Of a stretch of 5,286 nucleotides of DNA, positions 1 to 5,286 are shown piece by piece (within the stretch, counting starts at the first letter, position 1; every line of letters starts with the position of its first letter). Position numbers and translations under genes: made by a program. Source of the stretch: Acidobacteriota bacterium (GTDB lineage Bacteria > Acidobacteriota > Vicinamibacteria > Vicinamibacterales > JAKQTR01); contig JAPKZP010000122.1 of assembly GCA_026393735.1 (NCBI GenBank), positions 1 through 5,286 of the forward strand, read 5' to 3'. Below the pieces are notes generated by a model. The model was not told the DNA's origin. It saw nothing but the letters and a program-made list of their open reading frames with translations, and ran no database searches.

Positions 1-1838
1 AGGATGAGCACGAACTCGAGGAACAGCCCGTCCTTCGGCACGCAATAGCTGCCGTAGCCTTCGCCGCCGGGGTTGATGAAGCGGTCCTTTTCGAAGCCGT
101 ACTGCTTGTCGTACAGCTGGCGGTAGCGGCCGTTCATGGCGAGCAGTTCGGCGTGCGTGCCCCGTTCGACAATCTCCCCGGCCTCGAGCACGAGGATCTG
201 ATCGGCGCTCTGGATGGTGGAGAGCCGGTGAGCGATGACAAACGTCGTCCGTCCCCGGCGCAGGGACTTCAGGCCGTCCTGAATCATCGCCTCGCTCTCG
301 CTGTCGAGGCTCGACGTGGCTTCGTCGAGAATCAGGATGCGCGGGTCGGCGAGCAGCGCGCGCGCGATCGCCACGCGTTGACGCTGGCCGCCCGACAGAC
401 GCACGCCGCGTTCGCCCACGACGGTGTCGTACTTCTGCGGGAATCCCTGCACGAATTCGTCGCAGTGGGCGACGCGGCTCACCGCTTCGACCGCGGCCGG
501 GCCGGCATCGGGCCTGGCGTACGCGATGTTCTCCGCGACGGTGCCGTCGAACAGGAAGTTGTCCTGCAGCACGATGCCGAGGTGCCCGCGGTAGTCCCGC
601 AGCCGGACCGCGGTGAGGTCGTGCCCGTCGACGATCACCCGGCCCGATTGCGGCCGGTTGAACGTCATGATGAGCGAGATGAGCGTGCTCTTGCCCGACC
701 CGCTCGACCCGACGAGCGCCGTTGTGGTGCCGGCCGGGGCGTGGAACGTGACGTCCTTCAGCACCGGCACGCCGGCGGTGTACTCGAAGGCCACGCGGTC
801 GAAACGGACGTCCCCCTCGAGCGTCGGCAGCGGCGCGCGCGAGGCGTCCTCCTGGTCCTCGGTCGCCATCCGCTTGATTTCGCGAATGCGATCGAGCCCG
901 GCGAAGGCTTCGCTGATCTGCGTCCCGATCGACGCGATGTTCACCACCGGCGCCACCGTCATCCCCGTGAAGAACAGGTACATGATGAAGTCGCCGAGCG
1001 TCATCGCACCCGAGAGGATCGACCGGCCGCCGATCACGATCATCACGACGCCGATCACGCCGACGATGACGGTGGACCCGGCGGTGACGGCGGAAATCCC
1101 GGTGATCGTCCGGCGGATGTTGTCGAACAGCCGGTAGACGCCGGCCGAGAACACCGCCTGCTCCCGATCCTCGGCCACGTAGGCCTTCACGACGCGCACG
1201 CCGCCGAGCGCCTGGTTGAGGCGGCCGGTCACCTGGGCCTGGATTTCGCCGCGCTCTCTGAAGATGGGCCGGAGCTTCTTGAAGGCGAAGGCCATGCCGC
1301 CGCCGAACACCGCGAGCACCAGCAGCGTCACGGTCGTCAGCTGCCAGTTGAGCCAGAACAGGACGCTGATGGCCAGGCCCGCCTCGACGAACCCGCCGAC
1401 CAGCTGCACGAGCCCGGTGCCAATCAGGTTCCGGATGCCCTCGGCGTCGTTCATGATCCGCGAGATGAGCTGTCCGCTCTGCGTCGTGTCGAAGTAGCTG
1501 ACGGGCAGCCGCATGACGTGACCGTTCACCGTCTTGCGCATCTCGGTGATGGCGCGCTGGGCGGCGACGCTCAGGATCTGCGAGAGCGAGAATGACGTGA
1601 TGGCCTGCACGACGGTCGCGGCCGCCGCGGCCAGCGCCAGCATCGGCAACATGTCGGCCCGGTGCTTGCCGATCACGTCGTCGACCAGGAACTTGGACGT
1701 CGCCGGCAGCACGAGCCCGACGACCCGATTGACGAGCATCAGGCTCAAGCCGAGCGCGAGCCGGCCCCGATGGGCCCAGACCAGGACGCGCGCTTCTTCC
1801 CACACCTCAGACAGCTTGAACTTCCGCTTGTCGGCCAT
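1..1838 (-). CDS. ABC exporter half-transporter, fused membrane and ATPase domains (3' end off the left edge)
   Basis: This is a membrane-bound ATP-driven exporter of the MsbA/MDR type (subfamily B), expected to work as a dimer; the substrate cannot be told. The start is ATG at 1836-1838, with an in-frame stop (TAG) four codons upstream, so no longer start is possible. 612 codons are visible without a stop. Residues about 1-310 form the membrane domain, with hydrophobic stretches near 26-46, 63-80, 140-185 and 245-300. The ATPase follows with all expected motifs: A-loop Tyr353, Walker A GSSGSGKS (377-384), Q-loop Gln425, signature LSGGQ (481-485), Walker B ILILDE (501-506), D-loop SSLD (509-512) and switch His537. 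The catalytic site therefore looks intact. The ATPase fold should end near residue 577 (LYDKQYGF), but the frame continues at least 35 residues further. It is divergent from dinB, with a 76-bp gap. Family assignment is firm; substrate is unknown. Confidence 0.96.
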   Translation of the reverse strand, partial: MADKRKFKLSEVWEEARVLVWAHRGRLALGLSLMLVNRVVGLVLPATSKFLVDDVIGKHRADMLPMLALAAAAATVVQAITSFSLSQILSVAAQRAITEMRKTVNGHVMRLPVSYFDTTQSGQLISRIMNDAEGIRNLIGTGLVQLVGGFVEAGLAISVLFWLNWQLTTVTLLVLAVFGGGMAFAFKKLRPIFRERGEIQAQVTGRLNQALGGVRVVKAYVAEDREQAVFSAGVYRLFDNIRRTITGISAVTAGSTVIVGVIGVVMIVIGGRSILSGAMTLGDFIMYLFFTGMTVAPVVNIASIGTQISEAFAGLDRIREIKRMATEDQEDASRAPLPTLEGDVRFDRVAFEYTAGVPVLKDVTFHAPAGTTTALVGSSGSGKSTLISLIMTFNRPQSGRVIVDGHDLTAVRLRDYRGHLGIVLQDNFLFDGTVAENIAYARPDAGPAAVEAVSRVAHCDEFVQGFPQKYDTVVGERGVRLSGGQRQRVAIARALLADPRILILDEATSSLDSESEAMIQDGLKSLRRGRTTFVIAHRLSTIQSADQILVLEAGEIVERGTHAELLAMNGRYRQLYDKQYGFEKDRFINPGGEGYGSYCVPKDGLFLEFVLI

Positions 1839-1844
1839 CTTCCT

Positions 1845-1850
1845 ACCCTA
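1845..1850 (-). promoter_or_regulatory. Candidate -10 element (TAGGGT) for the ABC exporter gene
   Basis: On the minus strand TAGGGT lies 6 bases before the ATG at 1838. Usual -10 geometry would put transcription start at about the A of the ATG, giving a leaderless mRNA. No convincing -35 hexamer is seen at 16-18 bp spacing. An AGGA at 1844-1841 is only 2 bases from the ATG, too close for a normal Shine-Dalgarno site, though it keeps the alternative open. This is an inference from position and consensus only. Confidence 0.4.
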
Positions 1851-1899
1851 TCAGATCCCGGGCGCCGTGCTTCTGGCGACGTCCGACTTCTGTATTCGG

Positions 1900-1905
1900 T
1901 ATCCT
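1900..1905 (+). promoter_or_regulatory. Candidate -10 element (TATCCT) for dinB
   Basis: TATCCT ends 9 bases before the dinB ATG, predicting a transcript start near 1912 and a leader of about 3 bases. No purine-rich ribosome site lies upstream of the ATG (the bases before it are GTCCCCGGC). No clear -35 hexamer and no recognisable LexA box (neither CTGT-N8-ACAG nor GAAC-N4-GTTC) is present in the 76-bp gap. The call rests on position and a partial consensus match. Confidence 0.4.
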
Positions 1906-1914
1906 GTCCCCGGC

Positions 1915-3003
1915 ATGCGCCGGATCATCCACGTGGACATGGACGCGTTCTACGCCTCCATCGAGCAGCGCGACCGCCCGGAGCTGCGCGGCCGGCCGGT
2001 GGCGGTCGGCGGACGCCCGAACCAGCGTGGCGTTGTCGCGGCCTCGAGCTACGAGGCCCGGGCCTTTGGCGTGCGCTCGGCAATGTCGATGGCGCACGCG
2101 ATTCGCCTGTGCCACGGCCTCGAGATCGTGCCGCCGGATTTCAGCAAGTACCGGGACGTGTCGTCGCGGGTGTTCGGGATCTTCCGGGAGGTCACGCCGC
2201 TCGTTGAGCCGCTCTCGCTCGACGAGGCGTACCTCGACGTCACCGAGAACGCGTGGGGCGAGCCGCTGGCGGTGACGATTGCCAGGCGGCTCAAGCGGTC
2301 CATCAAGGAAACGACCGGGCTGACCGCGTCGGCCGGGGTCGCGCCCAACAAGTTCCTGGCCAAGATCGCGTCCGGATGGCAGAAGCCCGACGGCCTCACG
2401 GTCATCGCGCCCGAACGGGTCGAAGCGTTCCTGCAGAAGCTGCCCATCGACGCGTTGTGGGGCGTCGGGCCTGTGACGGCGGCGAAGCTGCGGGCCATCG
2501 GCCTCGATCGCCTGGTCGACGTCCGGGCCGCCGATCCCGAGCGGCTGCGCCACGCCATCGGCAGCTACGCCGACTGGCTCATCCAGCTGTCGCATGGCGT
2601 CGATGAGCGTCCCGTTGAACCGCACCGGGAGCGGAAGTCGGTCGGCACCGAAAACACCTTCGCGCAGGACCTCACCGACCGCGCACGCATCGAAGCGGAG
2701 ATCGCGGGCATGGCGGAAGAAGACGCGGACTGGCTGGCGCGGAAGAACCTGTTCGCGCGGACCGTGACGATCAAGGTCCGCTACGGCGATTTCACGACCA
2801 TCACCCGCAGCCACACGGCGGTGCCGGCGAGCCGCGATGCCGGCGACCTCGCCACCCGCGCCGTGGCGCTCCTCGACCGAACCGAAGCCGGGACGCGGCC
2901 GGTCCGCCTGCTGGGCGTCAGCCTGCACGGTCTCGTCGAACAGCCCTCCGACCCCGCGCCGCGGCCGTCCGCCGAATCGGCGCGGCTTCCCTTCGACGAA
3001 TAG
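1915..3003 (+). CDS. dinB: DNA polymerase IV, Y-family translesion polymerase
   Basis: This error-prone polymerase extends primers past damaged template bases. The product is 362 residues, close to E. coli DinB (351). The start is the ATG at 1915 because the protein then begins MRRIIHVDMDAFYASIE, the standard family N-terminus; the frame is open further upstream but would run antisense into the exporter gene. Metal-binding catalytic residues Asp8 and Asp103-Glu104 (SLDEAYLD, 101-108) are present. Tyr13 occupies the steric-gate position that excludes ribonucleotides. SAGVAPNKFLAKIAS (138-152) and a helix-hairpin-helix in the thumb (about 178-200, LWGVGP) follow. RKSVGTENTF (240-249) leads into the little-finger domain (about 245-340), with LLGVSL at 332-337. 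The last residues, ARLPFDE, resemble a weak sliding-clamp-binding peptide. No key residue is missing. It converges on the lipid kinase gene, 13 bp away. SOS control is usual for the family but no LexA box was found. Confidence 0.98.
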   Translation: MRRIIHVDMDAFYASIEQRDRPELRGRPVAVGGRPNQRGVVAASSYEARAFGVRSAMSMAHAIRLCHGLEIVPPDFSKYRDVSSRVFGIFREVTPLVEPLSLDEAYLDVTENAWGEPLAVTIARRLKRSIKETTGLTASAGVAPNKFLAKIASGWQKPDGLTVIAPERVEAFLQKLPIDALWGVGPVTAAKLRAIGLDRLVDVRAADPERLRHAIGSYADWLIQLSHGVDERPVEPHRERKSVGTENTFAQDLTDRARIEAEIAGMAEEDADWLARKNLFARTVTIKVRYGDFTTITRSHTAVPASRDAGDLATRAVALLDRTEAGTRPVRLLGVSLHGLVEQPSDPAPRPSAESARLPFDE

Positions 3004-3016
3004 CGCGGCGCCGGAC
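3004..3016. other. 13-bp convergent gap between dinB and the lipid kinase gene
   Basis: The stop codons of dinB (TAG, 3001-3003) and the minus-strand lipid kinase (TGA, 3019-3017) face each other across 13 bases. The only symmetry is the short palindrome CGGCGCCG. No hairpin followed by a T-run is present for either strand, so no intrinsic terminator can be called here. Confidence 0.7.
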
Positions 3017-3910
3017 TCACGCGGGGACGCGAACGCGCAACGCCTGGGCACGCACCGCGATCTCGATGCGGTCGCAGTGCCCCAGCACCTCGCCGTCTGT
3101 GTGCACGGGTGCCGGGGGGAATGCCTGAATCGTGGCCCGGCTGAACTGCCGGTGGCGGACACCCCGCATGTCCGCGATGTCACCCCAGAACAGCCGCCAG
3201 ATGTTCGCGGCCACGAAGACGGGATGACGGGATCGCGCGAACACGAGATCGAGCCGGCCATCGTCCATCGTGGCGCCCGGCGCGATGATGGCACCGTTGC
3301 CCCATTGCCGGGTGTTCGCCATCGAGACCAGCAGCGCCGCATCGTCCGCGACGTTCTCGCCGTCCGCTGTCACGACGTAGCGGTGCGCCCGGTAGTGCAG
3401 CAACTCCCGCATCGTCGCCGCCGCGTACGACGCGAAGCCCCGCACCGGCACCGCCGACCGGGCGAACGCCTCCGCCACGTGCGCGTCGAATCCGATGCCT
3501 GCGACGTTGAAGAACAACCGGCCGTTCAGCTCCCCGACATCGATCACGCGCTCGGCTCCCGTCAGCGCGACCTCCAGCGCGGCATCGGGATCGGCCGGGA
3601 TCCCGAGTTCACGGGCGAGACCGTTGCCAGAACCAACACGCACGACGCCGAGCGCAGCGCGTCCGTACACGAGCGCCGAGGCCACTTCGTTGACGGTGCC
3701 GTCACCACCCCACGCGATGACGACCTGCGCTCCGTCCGCCACCGCCTCACGCGCCAGGTCGCGGGCGTGGCCCGGCCCGTGCGTGAAGACGACCCACGCG
3801 TGTCCGGAGTGGTGCGCCACCATGGCTCGTGCGGAGGCCTCGACTTCGGCCGTCGGTCGGCGGCTCCAGAAGGGGCCGGCTGCGGGATTGATGATGACGG
3901 CAGCCTTCAC
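3017..3910 (-). CDS. Diacylglycerol-kinase-family lipid kinase (DAGK catalytic domain)
   Basis: This soluble or membrane-associated kinase of the NAD-kinase/DAGK fold (LCB5/YegS/DgkB superfamily) is expected to phosphorylate a lipid hydroxyl with ATP; the actual lipid is not determinable. It has 297 residues, a normal length. The GTG start at 3910 puts the conserved first strand and NPAAG (8-12) at the N-terminus. The frame stays open upstream to the stop at 3955-3953, but conservation begins at the GTG. The nucleotide-binding loop GGDGTVNE is at 68-75. The second loop reads RVGSGNGLAREL (91-102), where the DgkB/YegS type has P-x-GTxND. The C-terminal beta-sandwich carries GNGAIIAPGATMDDGRLD (204-221) and the DGE motif (272-274). 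No signal peptide or membrane segment is apparent. It is divergent from the exported TIM-barrel gene (59-bp gap) and convergent with dinB. A sphingoid-base or another lipid kinase activity is equally possible. Confidence 0.93.
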   Translation of the reverse strand: MKAAVIINPAAGPFWSRRPTAEVEASARAMVAHHSGHAWVVFTHGPGHARDLAREAVADGAQVVIAWGGDGTVNEVASALVYGRAALGVVRVGSGNGLARELGIPADPDAALEVALTGAERVIDVGELNGRLFFNVAGIGFDAHVAEAFARSAVPVRGFASYAAATMRELLHYRAHRYVVTADGENVADDAALLVSMANTRQWGNGAIIAPGATMDDGRLDLVFARSRHPVFVAANIWRLFWGDIADMRGVRHRQFSRATIQAFPPAPVHTDGEVLGHCDRIEIAVRAQALRVRVPA

Positions 3911-3915
3911 CGATT

Positions 3916-3920
3916 TCCCC
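3916..3920 (-). promoter_or_regulatory. Ribosome-binding-like GGGGA before the GTG start of the lipid kinase
   Basis: On the minus strand GGGGA is followed by 5 bases and then the GTG at 3910, an acceptable Shine-Dalgarno spacing that supports this start. It is the only one of the four genes with such a site. It also lacks a TANNNT hexamer close to the start, so it may be expressed from a transcript with a normal leader. Confidence 0.45.
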
Positions 3921-3953
3921 GTACGCCAAGGGTCTGCAACCCGCGGCGCGATC

Positions 3954-3959
3954 TAGAAT
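3954..3959 (+). promoter_or_regulatory. Candidate -10 element (TAGAAT) for the exported TIM-barrel gene
   Basis: TAGAAT, a good match to the TATAAT consensus, ends 10 bases before the ATG at 3970. The predicted transcript start is about 3966, a leader of only about 4 bases. The bases between it and the ATG (CCTTCGTACC after the preceding C is counted in) contain no Shine-Dalgarno sequence. No clear -35 hexamer is seen at 16-18 bp upstream. It lies in the 59-bp divergent gap, so any regulator there could also affect the lipid kinase. Confidence 0.5.
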
Positions 3960-3969
3960 CCTTCGTACC

Positions 3970-5286
3970 ATGCACCGTGCGTTCATTATGGCCCTCCTGG
4001 TCGCGATCCTCACAGGCCTTGGGAGCCCGACGGGCCGGGCGGCCGACACCCCGACCACCCGCGCGATCTGGCTCTGGGATCCCGACCCCATGCTCACCCA
4101 GGCGGGGGCGCGCGCGGATTTCTTTCGCTTCCTCGAGCAGGAGAAAATCACGATCGTCTGGGCACAGGTTGGCACGGAGGCCGGGCCGGGATCGGGACGA
4201 CAGCTGAAGCACCGGGCAGAGTGGCGCTCGTGGCTGGCCGAAGCCCACCAGCGGCACATCCGCATCGAAGCCCTGGACGGAGACCCCTCCTGGGCGCTCA
4301 AGGCCTACCACGGAGCCCCTCTCGGCGTCGTCGAGGCCATCCTCGCGTTCAACCGCGAGGCCGGTCCGAGGGAGCAACTCGACGGCCTCCATCTCGACAT
4401 TGAGCCGTACCTGCTCACCGCGTGGCGTTTCCGGCTGGCTCGCCAGACACTGCTGCGCGAGTACCTCGACCTGCTCGTCACCGCCCAGACGCGGCTGTAC
4501 GAGTTCCCCGGCATGCAGTTCGGTGTGGACATTCCGTCCTGGTGGGGGTCAACGGACGAGCGGACCGGCAGGCCTATCGCGGACGTGCTGTTCCAGGGCA
4601 CGCGCAAGGCCGCGAGCGAACATCTGATCGACCGGCTGGATAACGTCGGCATCATGAACTACCGGAACTTCGCTGAGGGCGGCGACGGCCTGATCGGCCA
4701 CGGCACGGACATCCTCGCGTATGCGGACAAGGCCAGGCACGCGCGAATCTGGATGGGCGTGGAGACGTCCCGCTCGACCCCGACGCCTGCCTGGTTCGCC
4801 GTCGGGCTGCCCTCGGCCGACGTCGACCGCATCCTCGAGGGGCCCACCCCGGTGATCGGCCAGGACAGCCGGCTGGACGGATTCCGTGTCCGGTTGTTCG
4901 ATGATGGTTTCAACACGCATGTCGGTCTGTCGATCCCCGACGCCGACCAGGCTCGACCGTCTCCGGCGCTTCTGACGGCCCTCGCCAAGATCGCCGCCAG
5001 GTTCAGCGTGCTCTCGACCCCGGGTCCGGCGGACCGTGGCGTTGTGGCCGAGGCTCGGGCGCTGCGGGCATTCCGATCCGACCGCGAGTGGCAAGACCCC
5101 GCTCCGCGTCCAATTGTCGATCCGCAGACAAAGGCGGAGTACCCGGGCTTCGCCGCCACGAGCGTGATGCTGCCCAAACTCACGTTCGCCGGCCTCCCGG
5201 CGGAGACGATGCGAAGAGAGCTGGCCGTCGCCGAGAATGTGTTCGCCACGTATGGCAGCTATGCCGGTATCGCCGTCCATCACTAC
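3970..5286 (+). CDS. Exported TIM-barrel protein, putative glycoside hydrolase, distantly GH18-like (3' end off the right edge)
   Basis: 439 codons run from the ATG at 3970 to the last base without a stop. The N-terminus MHRAFIMALLVAILTG, followed by ..GRAAD, is a Sec-type signal peptide with likely cleavage near residue 24 or 25, so the protein should act outside the cytoplasm. Eight strand-like segments can be traced: RAIWLWD (31-37), ITIVWAQVG (60-68), IRIEALDGDPSW (97-108), LDGLHLDIEPY (137-147), MQFGVDIPSWW (182-192), NVGIMNYRN (225-233), ARIWMGVET (258-266) and YAGIAVHHY (431-439). The fourth resembles the GH18 DGxDxDxE motif (Asp138, Asp143, Glu145), and the sixth resembles GH18 MxYD with Asp replaced by Arg232. 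Glu265 ends strand 7. An extra segment of about 130 residues lies between strand 7 and helix 7. Fold and export are fairly secure. Glycosidase activity is inferred and the substrate is unknown; a catalytically inactive sugar-binding barrel is possible. Frame 1 codon use is G/C-ending throughout, which supports it over the antisense frames. Confidence 0.85.
   Translation, partial: MHRAFIMALLVAILTGLGSPTGRAADTPTTRAIWLWDPDPMLTQAGARADFFRFLEQEKITIVWAQVGTEAGPGSGRQLKHRAEWRSWLAEAHQRHIRIEALDGDPSWALKAYHGAPLGVVEAILAFNREAGPREQLDGLHLDIEPYLLTAWRFRLARQTLLREYLDLLVTAQTRLYEFPGMQFGVDIPSWWGSTDERTGRPIADVLFQGTRKAASEHLIDRLDNVGIMNYRNFAEGGDGLIGHGTDILAYADKARHARIWMGVETSRSTPTPAWFAVGLPSADVDRILEGPTPVIGQDSRLDGFRVRLFDDGFNTHVGLSIPDADQARPSPALLTALAKIAARFSVLSTPGPADRGVVAEARALRAFRSDREWQDPAPRPIVDPQTKAEYPGFAATSVMLPKLTFAGLPAETMRRELAVAENVFATYGSYAGIAVHHY
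4765..5175 (+). other. Inserted segment in the strand 7 - helix 7 region of the TIM-barrel protein
   Basis: Residues about 266-402 separate strand 7 (MGVET, ending at 266) from the sequence KLTFAG (403-408), helix 7 and strand 8. In an ordinary barrel this connection would be short. The segment has its own fold-like content: strand-like FRVRLFDDGFNTHVGLSIP near 304-322, a probable helix around ALLTALAKIAARFSV (331-345), and a Pro/Asp/Arg-rich stretch (about 345-395) that looks like a linker. Some codons here are less G/C-ending (GAT, GGT, CAT, TTG) than in neighbouring parts. I do not recognise the domain. Boundaries are approximate. Confidence 0.5.

Noticed and set aside
153..1595. A 480-codon plus-strand open frame antisense to the ABC exporter gene
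   Set aside because: The translation is Arg/Asp/His/Glu-rich low-complexity sequence with no family motif. It mirrors the third-position bias of the real minus-strand gene, which has every ABC motif.
1857..1866. Palindromes CCCGGG and GGCGCC in the exporter-dinB gap
   Set aside because: They are six-base GC palindromes expected often at this composition, with no spacing pattern to suggest an operator.
1890..1907. Possible LexA operator (CTGT...CTGT) before dinB
   Set aside because: The two CTGT copies are direct repeats, not the inverted CTGT-N8-ACAG arrangement, and no GAAC-N4-GTTC box is present.
1534..1914. A longer dinB start upstream of 1915
   Set aside because: The frame is open but the extra residues run antisense through the exporter gene and have no counterpart in the family. 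Family N-terminal sequence begins exactly at the ATG at 1915.
1843..3342. A 499-codon minus-strand open frame antisense to dinB
   Set aside because: The product is Arg/Gly/Asp-rich without motifs, and it overlaps dinB completely and then the lipid kinase gene out of frame. High GC explains the lack of stops.
2837..4207. A 456-codon plus-strand frame spanning the dinB end, the lipid kinase and the start of the barrel gene
   Set aside because: It crosses three supported genes and two intergenic gaps and has motif-free Arg/His/Pro-rich content.
4549..5283. A 244-codon minus-strand open frame antisense to the TIM-barrel gene
   Set aside because: There are no recognisable motifs, whereas the plus-strand frame has a signal peptide and eight ordered barrel strands without a stop.

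Overview
The window is GC-rich bacterial chromosome, roughly two-thirds G+C by eye, with strongly G/C-biased third codon positions in every gene. It is almost entirely coding. There are four genes, two cut by the window edges, and I see no RNA gene, insertion sequence, CRISPR array or long repeat. The lineage cannot be fixed from the sequence. The composition, the gene types and the start-proximal -10-like elements would suit a high-GC soil lineage such as the Acidobacteriota (Vicinamibacteria-like), but that is a low-confidence impression.

Layout, left to right. (1) Positions 1-1838, minus strand: an ABC exporter half-transporter with the membrane domain fused to the ATPase. It is complete at its N-terminus, and its C-terminus runs off the left edge after an unusual tail. 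(2) A 76-bp divergent gap, 1839-1914. (3) Positions 1915-3003, plus strand: a complete DNA polymerase IV (dinB), 362 residues. (4) A 13-bp convergent gap, then 3017-3910, minus strand: a complete diacylglycerol-kinase-family lipid kinase of 297 residues starting at GTG. (5) A 59-bp divergent gap, then 3970 to the right edge, plus strand: an exported protein of at least 439 residues. All eight beta strands of a TIM barrel can be traced in it, and it carries glycosidase-like acidic motifs. It is still open at base 5286.

The genes alternate strand (- + - +), so no two neighbours can share a co-directional operon, and no common pathway is evident. Three of the four starts have a TANNNT hexamer only 6-10 bases upstream and no properly spaced Shine-Dalgarno sequence, which suggests leaderless or nearly leaderless transcripts. 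The lipid kinase, which has a GGGGA at ordinary spacing, is the exception.

The most interesting item is the last gene. It looks like a secreted, distantly GH18-like TIM-barrel enzyme of a family I cannot name. An extra segment of about 130 residues sits between strand 7 and helix 7, on the side of the barrel where the active site lies, and look-alike sequence segments flank it.
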